NCBI RefSeq assembly: GCF_000769655.1
Contig: NZ_CP008887.1
Coordinates: forward strand, 558,001-622,000
Length of the DNA stretch: 64,000 bases
Direction of reading: 5' to 3'
DNA from: Thermococcus eurythermalis
Lineage (GTDB): Archaea > Methanobacteriota_B > Thermococci > Thermococcales > Thermococcaceae
How positions within the stretch are numbered: the first letter of the stretch is position 1; each line of letters starts with the position of its first letter. The notes beneath the pieces are model-generated. The model made no database searches, was not told the DNA's origin, and worked only from the letters and a program-made list of their open reading frames with translations. Shown piece after piece: positions 1-7,994 of this stretch. The position numbers and the translations under genes were made by a program.

Positions 1-360
1 ATAGGCTTCCTCCGCCTGAGGATTCCGAGCGAGAAAGCCCACAGGAAGGAGATAAACTGCTGTCCCTCGGCCATAGTCAGGGAGCTCCACGTTTACGGCC
101 CGCTCGTGCCGATAGGTGGGAAGCCGAGGTACGAGTGGCAGCACCGGGGCTACGGAAGGGAGCTTCTGGCCGAGGCAGAGAGAATAGCGAGGGAGGAGTT
201 CGACGTCAAGAAGATGCTCGTCATAAGCGGTGTTGGCGTCAGGGAGTACTACAGGAAGTTCGGCTACCGTAAGAACGGGCCCTACGTTGCAAAGAGGCTC
301 GACAGGAGCTACGCTGATTACAAAAAGAGTAAGGAGTTCGACGCCCACCTGAACACTTAA
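1..360 (+). CDS. elp3: Elp3-family tRNA uridine(34) modification enzyme, C-terminal fragment
   Basis: The reading frame is open from base 1 and stops at 358-360, so only the last 119 codons are present; the 5' part lies outside the window. The visible part is the GNAT acetyltransferase domain: a RELHVYGP strand, then [24 protein letters not shown] (the acetyl-CoA binding loop and helix), then [18 protein letters not shown] near the end. In Elp3 this domain follows a radical SAM domain, and the enzyme makes the carboxymethyl-type modification of wobble uridine in tRNA. The radical SAM half cannot be checked here, so a stand-alone GNAT is formally possible, but the RELHVYG and [10 protein letters not shown] motifs are typical of Elp3. 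Confidence 0.85.
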   Translation: MGFLRLRIPSEKAHRKEINCCPSAIVRELHVYGPLVPIGGKPRYEWQHRGYGRELLAEAERIAREEFDVKKMLVISGVGVREYYRKFGYRKNGPYVAKRLDRSYADYKKSKEFDAHLNT

Positions 361-362
361 GC

Positions 363-921
363 TTAAGCCAGAACTCCGCTTTTTTCTTTCTCAACTTTAG
401 CCGCCAGCGCTATCGCTATGAAGTTCGCACCGCTCATCAGCAGGTCAACTGAGACGAACAGTCCGATTGCCCAGAGGCTTGACCAAGGCCACTGGAGCAC
501 TATCATTGCGCCTAGGAGGATTGTGACGACGCCTGAGAGGATCATCAGGGCCCACTTGGTTGACGTCCTTGTTCTGGAAGGCCACGCCGATCCTTATCGC
601 GCCTATCGCTATCAGCGAGAACCCGAGGACGAGCGTCAGCACTGTCGTCGCGAGAACGGGATTCTCAAGGGTCGCTATACCGCCGATAACGTAGATAATG
701 CCCATGAGAATGTGCAGGCCCCTGCTCTTCCAGTCCTTCGTTTTGGCGATTCCCTGCGCAATCTGGAGCGCTCCACCAACGACCATGAACGCTCCGAACA
801 CCGCAACGCTCGTTATCGTCATCAGCGGCAGGAGGAGCAGTCCCGCGACTCCAAGTGTTGTGAATATCACGCCAAGCACGAGCATCCATGCCCAGTTCTT
901 CTTGAGCTCACCGGATTCCAT
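363..921 (-). pseudogene. HdeD-family (DUF308) membrane protein, frameshifted
   Basis: The start ATG at 921 follows GGGAGGTGG. The first part encodes an N-terminal cytoplasmic stretch and TM helices (WAWMLVLGVIFTTLGVAGLLLL, then SVAVFGAFMVVGGALQIAQG, then HILMGIIYVIGG) as in HdeD/DUF308 proteins. After the codons for AFQNKDVNQ the frame is lost near 553-560. Reading on in the next frame after removing one base gives WALMILSGVVTILLGAMI, exactly the expected next helix pair, and that frame runs to a stop at 363. The first frame instead continues through charged, non-membrane sequence past the end of the second. A one-base insertion therefore splits the gene. The family role is unclear (acid-stress associated in enteric bacteria). 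A sequencing error is the main alternative. Confidence 0.7.
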
Positions 922-1021
922 GGAACCACCTCCCAACTTTTTTCACCAAAAGTAACTTTAAGTCCTTAAAAAGTTTTCTGTGGAAAAGTTAGTAAAATGG
1001 GGGAAAAGAAGAGAACGGGGC

Positions 1022-2950
1022 TTAACGCCTTCCGTACTTCCTCAGCAGGAGCCCGAGCACGAGGAGTGCTCCCAGGATTATGGCCATTCCCAAGTACGTC
1101 TGACCGCTTCCCTTATTTACGGTGACTCTGAGGCTCGTCTCTCTGCTCTTCTGGTCGCTGACGGCCTTTACTGTGATAACGTAGTCTCCCGCGTCGGTGT
1201 TTTCGGGAACCGTCACCTCCAACGTAAACTCGACTTCCTCGTCCCTTCCGAGGGAGGGCACTTTGCGGGGCTCCACCTTTACGTTCCACCCTTTGGGGGC
1301 CTCTACCTCCAGCCTGACGTTGGTCAGCGGGCTGGTTCCCGTGTTGTACACCCTAACGGAGGTCTTTGCCTCGTCTCCCGCCTCTACCTTCAGGCTGTAC
1401 CTTTCCAGGGTCGCGGTCATCCCGTAGCTGCCCGTCAGCCTTGCCGTGAGGTCTATTTCCCTGCTCTCCCCGCTTCCCTCGGAGGTCACGCTGAGTTTTG
1501 AGCTGTACGTCCCGAGCTCGGCCGTGTCTGGGGGTATCAAGATTACGTAGAGGTGCTTTTCTTCTCCCGCCTTCACGTAGGCGCTCGTTATTCCCGTGTG
1601 AGAGGTGGGGTCTTCAACCACCATTCCGCCCCAGTTCTCTGGCACCTGCAGGCTCAATGAGTACGTGTCGTCCTGCGTTCCGAGGTTCTTCAGGACAACG
1701 GGGTAGATGAACGTCTGCCCAAGCACCTGGCTCTTTGAGGGCTCCGGAGCGCTCACCTCAAGGTAGTAGGGGAGCTTCTGCATGCTTACTTGGAGCTCTC
1801 CTTTCCTGCCCGCCCTTATCTCGACGTTTTTCTCAACCTCTCTGTAGGCCTCCTTTGAAATCCGGACGGTGTAGCTCCCTTCGGGGGCCTCTATAACTGC
1901 CGTCCCGTCGGAGAGCGTCTTTGCTTCCGCAACCATCTCCCCGCCCCGTAGAAGCTCAACCCTTGCGCCGGCGATGTACGACCCGGACTCCCTGTCTGTG
2001 ACCTTGATTGAGAGCGTCCCGTTTTCTCCCGCGTGGGTTCTGTTCACGTACACTCCGAGCCGCTCTTCCGCGTCTCCTGCCTTTACGGTGATGTTGTACA
2101 TTCCAACCCCTGCATCGCTCGGGACTTCTACCACCAGCGCCACCGTGCTCTCGCCGGAGACCCTAACCGCCCGAACCGGCTCTCCACCTGCGAGGAACTT
2201 TGCTCTCCATCCTTCGGGCATGTCAGCGTTCAGAAATACCACAGTGGGAGACGGCGAGGTAAGGACAAGCTGGAACTGGACGCTTTCGCCGGCTTCCACT
2301 TCCTTGACGGGGTAGTCGCACAGAACCCTAATACCATCGCCCTTTATCGTGACGTAGAGGGGCATTTGGCTTTCGCCGGCGCGGAAGGTGAGCTCAAACC
2401 TGCCAGTCTCGGCGGACGTTTTCACGACTATGGTGACCTGGGCGCTCTCGCCGTGTCTGAGGTAGACGCCGTTGATATCCGAGCTTCCGTCGGTTATTCT
2501 GGCGCTCCACCCCGGCGGGACATCAACCGAGAGCGGGACGAAAGCGTCGCCGCCTTCGTTCTTCACGGTAACCTGGAACGAGATCTCCCCACCTGGTGCC
2601 GTTATTTTGCTTGGAAACTGGGCCTCCAGGACTATGTTTCCTGGGGAATCCTCAACGCGGACGTCATCACCGATAAGGATTATGCGAACCGTGCCCTCGT
2701 TGTATTTGAGGCTCCCCGCCGTTAGATTCAATCCTTCGGCGATTTCCACCGTGTCCCCAAAGGAGAGCACGTAGGTTGTCCCGTTTACTCTGATGGCCGC
2801 CCTCCCGTCGCTCGAAAAGTCCACGAACTCAACTGGAATTCCGTTGACCCTTATGCTCTGGCCAACGTGGAGGGTTACGGTGATTGCTTTGGCAGACGCT
2901 ACCGGCGTGACCAAGAGGAGAAAAAGAATCAGAGCGAGGGCCTTTTTCAT
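1022..2950 (-). CDS. Secreted, membrane-anchored NEW3/Ig-like repeat protein of an ABC cluster
   Basis: A protein of about 642 residues. ATG at 2950 is preferred because AAGGTGAT lies four bases upstream; GTG/ATG codons slightly upstream would overlap that site. An N-terminal signal peptide (MKKALALILFLLLVTPVASA) is followed by beta-rich modules with repeated signatures such as VTVKNEGGDAFVPLSVDVPPGW, VVLKNLGTQDDTYSLSLQVPENW and VRVYNTGTSPLTNVRLEVEAPKGW, the pattern of NEW3 (alpha-galactosidase-associated) domains. A carboxypeptidase-regulatory/PEGA-like module (GARVELLRGGEMVAEAKTLSDG) sits near the middle. A single C-terminal helix (YLGMAIILGALLVLGLLL) and KYGRR tail anchor it outside the cell. 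It is the last gene of an ATPase-permease-anchored protein operon, so it is probably an extracytoplasmic partner of that transporter. The substrate is unknown. Confidence 0.75.
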   Translation of the reverse strand: MKKALALILFLLLVTPVASAKAITVTLHVGQSIRVNGIPVEFVDFSSDGRAAIRVNGTTYVLSFGDTVEIAEGLNLTAGSLKYNEGTVRIILIGDDVRVEDSPGNIVLEAQFPSKITAPGGEISFQVTVKNEGGDAFVPLSVDVPPGWSARITDGSSDINGVYLRHGESAQVTIVVKTSAETGRFELTFRAGESQMPLYVTIKGDGIRVLCDYPVKEVEAGESVQFQLVLTSPSPTVVFLNADMPEGWRAKFLAGGEPVRAVRVSGESTVALVVEVPSDAGVGMYNITVKAGDAEERLGVYVNRTHAGENGTLSIKVTDRESGSYIAGARVELLRGGEMVAEAKTLSDGTAVIEAPEGSYTVRISKEAYREVEKNVEIRAGRKGELQVSMQKLPYYLEVSAPEPSKSQVLGQTFIYPVVLKNLGTQDDTYSLSLQVPENWGGMVVEDPTSHTGITSAYVKAGEEKHLYVILIPPDTAELGTYSSKLSVTSEGSGESREIDLTARLTGSYGMTATLERYSLKVEAGDEAKTSVRVYNTGTSPLTNVRLEVEAPKGWNVKVEPRKVPSLGRDEEVEFTLEVTVPENTDAGDYVITVKAVSDQKSRETSLRVTVNKGSGQTYLGMAIILGALLVLGLLLRKYGRR

Positions 2951-2955
2951 TCCCA

Positions 2956-3951
2956 TCACCTTATCTCAGCTCTAACAAAGCCGAGGTACGCCGCAACGAA
3001 GCCCACGACGAGATACGCCATCATGAAGACTATCTCCTTCTTTGCAAAGGACAGGCTCTCTGCCAGGCTGTACGTTGGCTCTTCGGAGTCGTCCATTCCA
3101 ATCGGGAACATGACGTCTTCCCATGAGCGTGCGTGGGGGTTCAGGACGTACTGGGATATCTGCTCGAAGTCCGCCTGCGGCGACAGGCTGCTAATTGTCT
3201 CAACGGTCTCGAAGTATTTCTTGTTCCACTCCTTCATTTGCTCCTCGTATTCTTCCCACAGCTTCTCCTGCTCTTTCAGCTGTTCCAGCGTCATGTTCTC
3301 AAAGTTACCTGGGTCGTACGTGGGGGGCTGTGGTCGCGGGCCGGCCACGTGGTCCGCCACTATCGGAGCTATGGACTCAAAAACTACCGTGACCGCCAGG
3401 AAGAGCACGAGGGCGTACATCAGGGCGCTGCCGCTGGACTTGGAGTGTGCCGAGAACGCCACGGCTATCCCGAAGAACACCAGGAGGTAGACGTATGCAA
3501 AGACGAAGTAAACTGCCAGCCTCGTGACCGATGTGCTGTCCACGTTAACTCCCATCCACATCAGCGCTCCGAGGATAACGAGGAACGTTATGAAGACCGC
3601 CACGGCGAGCGTAACGGCACCGCCTATGAGCTTGCCAAGTATTATCTGGTCTCTGTAGACGGGGTGCCCCATGAGGACTTTCAGGGTTCTCTCCTCCCTC
3701 TCTCTGGTTATGGCGTCAAAGCCGAGGGCAAGGGCGAATATTCCCCCCGCGAGGCCCAGGTAATGCGTGACGCCCCACATGACCTCATAGACCTCTGGGC
3801 TTTCTCCTTCCTCGGTCATCCACGACATCATGCCCGTCTTTACCTGGACCAGCGCGAGCAGGGTTATGAGGAGCAGGAACCCGAAGAGAACCAAGAAGCG
3901 CCTGCTGGTTATGTAGTCGCGGAACTCTTTGGCCGCTATAGCTCCTATCAT
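2956..3951 (-). CDS. ABC-2 type transporter permease
   Basis: 331 residues with an ABC-2 permease layout: a short amphipathic N-terminus (MIGAIAAKEFRDYITSRRFLVLFGFLLLITLLALVQV), a large extracytoplasmic segment, a cluster of helices in the middle (VTLAVAVFITFLVILGALMW; LAVYFVFAYVYLLVFFGIAVAF; SALMYALVLFLAVTVVF), a second acidic extracytoplasmic loop rich in E/K/Y (LEQLKEQEKLWEEYEEQMKEW), and a last helix (VFMMAYLVVGFVAAYLGF). The motif FDAITREREERTLKVLMGHPV is the cytoplasmic coupling region seen in this family. It overlaps the ATPase gene by four bases upstream and ends just before the anchored NEW3 protein, so the three form one operon. Export is the usual direction for ABC-2 systems; the cargo cannot be read from sequence. 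Confidence 0.85.
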   Translation of the reverse strand: MIGAIAAKEFRDYITSRRFLVLFGFLLLITLLALVQVKTGMMSWMTEEGESPEVYEVMWGVTHYLGLAGGIFALALGFDAITREREERTLKVLMGHPVYRDQIILGKLIGGAVTLAVAVFITFLVILGALMWMGVNVDSTSVTRLAVYFVFAYVYLLVFFGIAVAFSAHSKSSGSALMYALVLFLAVTVVFESIAPIVADHVAGPRPQPPTYDPGNFENMTLEQLKEQEKLWEEYEEQMKEWNKKYFETVETISSLSPQADFEQISQYVLNPHARSWEDVMFPIGMDDSEEPTYSLAESLSFAKKEIVFMMAYLVVGFVAAYLGFVRAEIR

Positions 3952-4883
3952 TCTCTCTCCCTCCCGTAAACCAGCTCAAGAAAGACCTCCTCGAGGGTCG
4001 GCTCGTGGAGGTGGATGTCGGTGACGGTGTAACCCATTCCCGTCAGCTCCCTAATCAGGTCTTCGCGGACGTCCCGTGAGGCGTATACGGTTATCCTGTT
4101 CGGTCCTTCCCTGTGCCAGTCAGTAACCTCCGTGCTCAGCCCGCTTATTTCGAGCGGCTGCTTCGTCTCCACGGTTATGACGACCCTTCCCTCAATGAAC
4201 TTCCGCTTAATCTCCTCCTGACTGCCGCTTGCGAGGAGTTTTCCCCGGGAGATTATGCCGATTTCATCGCTAACCTCCTCGACCTCCGGGAGTATGTGTG
4301 ACGAGAAGAACACTGTCTTTCCGTCCTTTTTCAGCTCCCTTATAAGCTCCCTCATCTCGATGACTCCGCGCGGGTCGAGGCCGTTGGTCGGCTCGTCAAG
4401 GAAGAGCACTTCTGGGTCGTTTATGAGGGCCTGTGCGAGTAAAAGGCGCTGCTTCATGCCTGTGGAGAACTCCCCGGCCTTCTTGTTCGCGACTTCTCTG
4501 AGCCCGACGAGGTCGAGCAGTTCCTTTGCTCTCTTCTCGGCCTCGTTCCGGGGCATCCGGTAGAACTTGGAAAAGTACAGGAGGTTGTCGAGGGCGCTCA
4601 TGTTCGGGTAGAGGCCCCCCTCAGCCGGCATGAACCCGGTTATCCTCTTGACTTCGACTGGCTTTTCCATCACGTTGATTCCTGCTATGTACGCCGTCCC
4701 CTCCGTGGGCTCCACGAGGCCCAGGAGCATGAGGATTGTCGTTGTTTTGCCCGCCCCGTTGGGGCCCAGGAACCCGTAAACGGTGCCTTTCTTGACCTTG
4801 AGGTTGAGGTGGTCAACTGCGACTGTTCCATTGTAAACTTTAGTCAAGTTTTCTGTCTCTATTGCGTACACATGAACCACCAT
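3948..4883 (-). CDS. ABC-2 type transporter ATP-binding protein
   Basis: 311 residues. Walker A GPNGAGKTTT, Q-loop region, signature FSTGMKQRLLLAQAL, Walker B EVLFLDEPTNGLDPRG and switch His in SSHILPEVEEVSDE are all present, so it should be an active ATPase. The C-terminal 80 residues (RVVITVETKQPL to the HEPTLEEVFLELV motif) are the extension typical of CcmA/NatA-like exporters. A TATA-like element CATATAAACC (plus-strand view) at 4904-4913 sits about 24 bases before ATG 4883, so the mRNA is probably nearly leaderless. It is the first gene of the 1022-4883 operon. Confidence 0.9.
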   Translation of the reverse strand: MVVHVYAIETENLTKVYNGTVAVDHLNLKVKKGTVYGFLGPNGAGKTTTILMLLGLVEPTEGTAYIAGINVMEKPVEVKRITGFMPAEGGLYPNMSALDNLLYFSKFYRMPRNEAEKRAKELLDLVGLREVANKKAGEFSTGMKQRLLLAQALINDPEVLFLDEPTNGLDPRGVIEMRELIRELKKDGKTVFFSSHILPEVEEVSDEIGIISRGKLLASGSQEEIKRKFIEGRVVITVETKQPLEISGLSTEVTDWHREGPNRITVYASRDVREDLIRELTGMGYTVTDIHLHEPTLEEVFLELVYGRERE

Positions 4884-4903
4884 ATGGGGGAAAAACTCTG
4901 GGA

Positions 4904-4913
4904 CATATAAACC
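4904..4913 (-). promoter_or_regulatory. TATA box of the 1022-4883 ABC operon
   Basis: Read on the minus strand this is GGTTTATATG, about 20-25 bases upstream of ATG 4883. The spacing implies transcription starting at or next to the start codon. The plus strand of the same 93-base gap carries the promoter of the divergent gene at 4976 (AAGGTTTTTATCTG around 4945-4958). Confidence 0.6.
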
Positions 4914-4975
4914 TTTCTGAAATTAAATCGTCGTTAGTAAAGCAAAGGTTTTTATCTGTGCTGAGAACTCGCCTT

Positions 4976-5491
4976 ATGCGCTTCAAACCGAGACCCTTCA
5001 ACGAACTCATTGGCTTCCGCTGTCTCTACTGCCTCGACTGCTGCAGGGGGAGACACATCTACCTGACCCTAAAGGATATAGAGCGAATAACTAAAGCTGG
5101 CTATGACCCTCAGGACTTCGTAACGTTCTCAATTGAGGGCGACAAGGTGCGCTTCGTTTTAGCTGTGAGGGAGTGGGACTTGGGCTGTGTCTTCCACGAC
5201 CCTGAGACTGGTAAGTGCACGATTCACAAAGTTAGGCCTCTCATATGCCGCATCTACCCGTTTATGGTTTCAAGAAAGCCCCTCGGCGTGGAAGGGGAAA
5301 AGCCCTTCCACTACAGAGGCCAGGAGCTCTGGCTCTACTACGACGGGAGCTGTCTAGGAGTAAACGCCGACGAGCCTGAAACAACAATAACGCCTGAAGA
5401 GATAGCGGAGCTCGGCCTTGAGTTCGAGGAGGAGTTTGAGAGAACTGATATAGAGGGTTTCTCGGAGCTTTTGGAGGGGCTCGAAGGCTAA
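4976..5491 (+). CDS. YkgJ-family cysteine-cluster protein
   Basis: 171 residues starting at ATG 4976; upstream in-frame codons would run through the divergent promoter region. An N-terminal cluster C16-x2-C19-x2-CC (residues 22-23) is followed by CVFHDPETGKCTIHKVRPLICRIYPF in the middle, the cysteine/histidine pattern of the YkgJ (putative zinc or Fe-S cluster) family. A further Cys lies in DGSCLGVNADEPE. The C-terminus is acidic. The biochemical role of archaeal members is not established. The TATA-like GGTTTTTATC about 20 bases upstream suggests a leaderless message. Confidence 0.8.
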   Translation: MRFKPRPFNELIGFRCLYCLDCCRGRHIYLTLKDIERITKAGYDPQDFVTFSIEGDKVRFVLAVREWDLGCVFHDPETGKCTIHKVRPLICRIYPFMVSRKPLGVEGEKPFHYRGQELWLYYDGSCLGVNADEPETTITPEEIAELGLEFEEEFERTDIEGFSELLEGLEG

Positions 5492-5521
5492 GCTTTTAAG
5501 CCCCCTGCCGATGTCAGAAAC

Positions 5522-6028
5522 ATGAGCAAGGAACTCCGCTACCGACGGGCTTCGGCCTGGGAGTACGACTTAATCCTCCGCGAGGCCGAGAAGTACGGTG
5601 AGCTTGAGCACCACTTCTTCGCCGTCGTTGAGGGTAGGTTCAGGGACGTTTACGCCGTCAACGGGAGGGTGTGGGCCGAGATTGAGGGCCTAAAAATCAA
5701 GCCCTACGCCTACGGAACCTTCGTCGGCACGATTAAGGTTGATAAGAACCTCGTGGAAAAGTTTTACCCCAACGTCGAGTTCTTCTACTTCGTTGAGGTC
5801 GAGAAGAACTACGCGGTTCTAAGCCCAAAGGCGGGCTTTCTGTTCACGACTGGCAAGGACGTGCCTAGGAGCGGTGTCCGAAAATACGTCTGGCAGGGGA
5901 CTAAGAAGCTGGTAATATACGACGAGAACGGCGTTATCCTCGGTATCGGTAGGATAAACCCTGAGAGCAACCGGAAGTTCATTCTCAACGTCACTGACAT
6001 CGGGGAGTTTCTGAGGAGGAACCGCTGA
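5522..6028 (+). CDS. Nip7-like PUA-domain ribosome biogenesis protein
   Basis: 168 residues, close to the length of archaeal Nip7 homologues. The N-terminal half is a pre-PUA domain ([23 protein letters not shown]). The C-terminal half is a PUA domain: [13 protein letters not shown], then [19 protein letters not shown], then [12 protein letters not shown], which lines up with the LYGNHVLKSG, VVVYSMADIPLGFG and ADIGEYVR segments of eukaryotic Nip7. Nip7 acts in 60S subunit maturation in eukaryotes, and the archaeal protein binds RNA; an archaeal role in ribosome assembly is inferred. It begins 30 bases after the YkgJ-like gene and is probably cotranscribed with it. Confidence 0.75.
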   Translation: MSKELRYRRASAWEYDLILREAEKYGELEHHFFAVVEGRFRDVYAVNGRVWAEIEGLKIKPYAYGTFVGTIKVDKNLVEKFYPNVEFFYFVEVEKNYAVLSPKAGFLFTTGKDVPRSGVRKYVWQGTKKLVIYDENGVILGIGRINPESNRKFILNVTDIGEFLRRNR

Positions 6029-6164
6029 ATTCAAATCGGTCCAGTGCCTCATGCTGCTTAAAAATCCCCAAGGTGGGCAGAGCACCATGGGTTTCCACCG
6101 AGAATACCTTGCAGAGTTGGATTTATACGTATAGTACTATGAAGATACTTTTGTTTAACAAAAG

Positions 6165-6173
6165 TTTTATATG
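6165..6173 (+). promoter_or_regulatory. Putative promoter for the 6250-6553 RNA or the downstream operon
   Basis: TTTTATATG is a good archaeal TATA match in a stretch of more than 500 bases without a gene (6029-6584). Transcription would start near 6195. A second candidate, ACTCTTATAAG, lies at about 6227-6237 and would start transcription at about 6258, almost exactly at the first stem of the structured region. No coding capacity is visible between these sites and 6585. Confidence 0.4.
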
Positions 6174-6249
6174 GTTCAACTTTGCTCATTACATTCAACG
6201 GGCGTTAAACAGTCGAAACTCTTTTAAACTCTTATAAGTTAGTAAGACT

Positions 6250-6553
6250 TCGAAAAGGCCACCGAGAAACAACCCGACGAGATGAGGGGTTTCGCGTTAC
6301 CCTCCAGCATTGGAGGGTTGACGCCGTAAGGCGTCCTCTCAAGACTGCCCGCTGTGGCAGTCAAAAGCTCTGATGGGTGGCCTCTAAAATGATAACCCCG
6401 AACCGCTCTGCGGTAGGGGTAACGGGCCTTAGACCGGGCCTGCGGGCTGGAGCCGAAACCGGCAACGGGAGTAGGTGATGGGCCCGCAAACCCTCCCGTC
6501 AATGGCTAGGGTAGTTCGTTAGAACCCTTGCCCTTTAGGGCGGGGAGGAGGTC
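6250..6553 (+). ncRNA. Hairpin-rich putative RNA with an IS200/IS605-like right end (omega-RNA-like remnant)
   Basis: No gene fits here, but complementary stems are frequent. GGCCACC at 6257-6263 pairs with GGTGGCC at 6376-6382 and encloses smaller hairpins: CCCTCC/GGAGGG, GACGCC-GTAA-GGCGTC and GACTGCC/GGCAGTC. Next come ACCCC/GGGGT around ACCGC-TCT-GCGGT, and ACGGGAG/CTCCCGT. The 3' end at 6525-6545 is CCTTGCCC-TTTA-GGGCGGGG followed by AGGAGGTCA. That terminal hairpin and tail resemble the right ends of archaeal TnpB-bearing IS200/IS605 elements, which in known cases form the 3' part of the TnpB guide RNA. No TnpB zinc-ribbon or RuvC coding is present, so this would be an orphan remnant or a domesticated RNA. 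It could instead be a long 5' leader of the operon at 6585. The IS assignment rests on memory of such ends, not on a search. Confidence 0.45.
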
Positions 6554-6584
6554 AGAGTGAATGCCTTTAACGGAGGTGATATGT

Positions 6585-6971
6585 GTGAAAAATCCTGTGA
6601 AACTTGGATTGCTCCTCTGTCTTGTTAGTTTGGTCTCTCTGGCCAGCGTATCGGCATGGAGCTCGAAGGCTGTCTCTTCCTCATCAGGATGCTGGAGAAT
6701 GTATGACCATGACGCGGACACCCCCCAGTGGGCCCCAGATGAATGGGTCTGGGCGGGTGTCTCAGGATGGCTTAACATATGCGATGGAAAAATAACCGTA
6801 GACACTTCAACCGTGAGGCATGTTGCATACTGGTCCGGCGTCAAGGTGGACAGGTCGCGGGTGGTAAAATACACCGGAGCAAGGGTTTCATACACAAAGA
6901 TACCCTACGAGAGGTACAATGGTGATACCGGGGAGGCCTTTGCGCTGATTCCTCACTTCTACAAGCACTGA
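6585..6971 (+). CDS. Small secreted protein heading the ABC/PEGA operon
   Basis: About 128 residues. GTG 6585 is chosen because GGAGGTGAT ends five bases before it; an ATG at 6561 is in frame but has no such site. The N-terminus is a clear signal peptide (VKNPVKLGLLLCLVSLVSLASVSA). The mature part of about 104 residues is rich in Trp and Tyr (SSGCWRMYDHD, WAPDEWVWAGVSGW, YTKIPYERY) with two Cys (in SGCW and NICDG) that could form a disulfide, and it ends in IPHFYKH. I do not recognise the family. Size, secretion and position before an ABC-2-type transporter resemble Sec-dependent bacteriocin loci of the lactococcin 972 kind, but the sequence match I can see is too weak to claim it. Confidence 0.65.
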   Translation: MKNPVKLGLLLCLVSLVSLASVSAWSSKAVSSSSGCWRMYDHDADTPQWAPDEWVWAGVSGWLNICDGKITVDTSTVRHVAYWSGVKVDRSRVVKYTGARVSYTKIPYERYNGDTGEAFALIPHFYKH

Positions 6972-6986
6972 CTCGGGTGACCTCGC

Positions 6987-7994
6987 GTGCGGGCTGAGAT
7001 TGTGCTTGCCCTCTGCATTCTAATCTTTTATCTGGGAACCACCCCAGTGTCTGCCGCTCCGTTCTGGCTAAAGCCTGGAACTTATGTGAACTACACCGTT
7101 GTCGTCCCGGAGGACGCCCGCTTTGGGATAAACGACATCATGGTCAAAGTTGATATGCTCAACGAGCGCTCCTTTGAGGCGCTTTCTCGCTACCTAAACG
7201 TTTCTCGGGGTGAGAACTACGTTACCGTTCTCTGGCCGATGGGGACGTCTTACCTCTCCTTTAAAGTCCTCTCTGTGGACAATACGACGGCTAAAATCCG
7301 CGTCAGGCTTGAGCTCCATAACGTGGTAATTGAAAGTCCCGACATCGCGAACGCGAGCGTTCTGGTGTTCTCGGAAGTTCTTACGCTCGACCTTGAGACT
7401 GGGGCCTACATCGTAAACGGCACACCCGTTGCCAGGCCGAGCTTCTTCATTGACCCGTCCGCCCCTCCTGAGCCCGGCGCGCTTCTCCTGAACGTCACGG
7501 TTCCGGAGGGCGGAAACTGGGTGATGCGGGTTGAGAACCTGAGCTACTCCCGCTATAAAGACTTTGAAGTCCTGACATACCTGCGTACCTTCCATCCGCC
7601 GTTCATATATCTTGAATCCGATGTGGTGCCGTTCAGCCTCAGCGGCCCCAACTACAGCTGCTCTGGCGGAACTTCGTTCTCGGCGCTCTATGACTCATCG
7701 ACCGGCCTTATGATAGCATCAGACCTGAGTGCAACCCCTCCCGAATTCGTCCTCATGGGGATTATCAGATCCAGCATGGAGGACGTGAACGCTTCCAGGG
7801 CCCTCCGCAGATTCCTCTCTGAGGGTGCAGACAAGCGCTGGCTTCAGGGCTGGAACCTCTATGCGACCAACGTGGGGTTTCCAGAGGAACGTTCGTTAGA
7901 GAGGCCGACCAGCCCCCTCGCATACTACTTTGCGTTCACTGTTCTTGTCGCCTTTGCAGTCGGTTTTAGGGACTTTAGGAGGTGGATTGGATGA
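6987..7994 (+). CDS. Extracytoplasmic protein with C-terminal membrane anchor
   Basis: 335 residues from GTG 6987 with GGGTGA eight bases upstream. There is a signal peptide (MRAEIVLALCILIFYLGTTPVSAA), a beta-rich ectodomain with many N-glycosylation-type sequons (NYTV, NVSR, NTTA, NGTP, NLSYS), and one terminal helix (LAYYFAFTVLVAFAVGF) followed by the short basic tail RDFRRWIG. No catalytic motif stands out and I do not recognise the family. The stop codon overlaps the next start (ATGA at 7991-7994), so it is translationally coupled to the permease gene and probably works with that transporter at the cell surface. Confidence 0.75.
   Translation: MRAEIVLALCILIFYLGTTPVSAAPFWLKPGTYVNYTVVVPEDARFGINDIMVKVDMLNERSFEALSRYLNVSRGENYVTVLWPMGTSYLSFKVLSVDNTTAKIRVRLELHNVVIESPDIANASVLVFSEVLTLDLETGAYIVNGTPVARPSFFIDPSAPPEPGALLLNVTVPEGGNWVMRVENLSYSRYKDFEVLTYLRTFHPPFIYLESDVVPFSLSGPNYSCSGGTSFSALYDSSTGLMIASDLSATPPEFVLMGIIRSSMEDVNASRALRRFLSEGADKRWLQGWNLYATNVGFPEERSLERPTSPLAYYFAFTVLVAFAVGFRDFRRWIG

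Noticed and set aside
418-969. Plus-strand frame of 183 residues over the HdeD region
   Set aside because: Basic, low-complexity product with no hydrophobic segments; it is the shadow of the minus-strand HdeD gene, whose two frames make good membrane sequence.
6506-6895. Minus-strand frame of 129 residues over the structured RNA and the small secreted protein
   Set aside because: The plus-strand gene has a signal peptide and a fitting ribosome binding site; the minus frame has neither.
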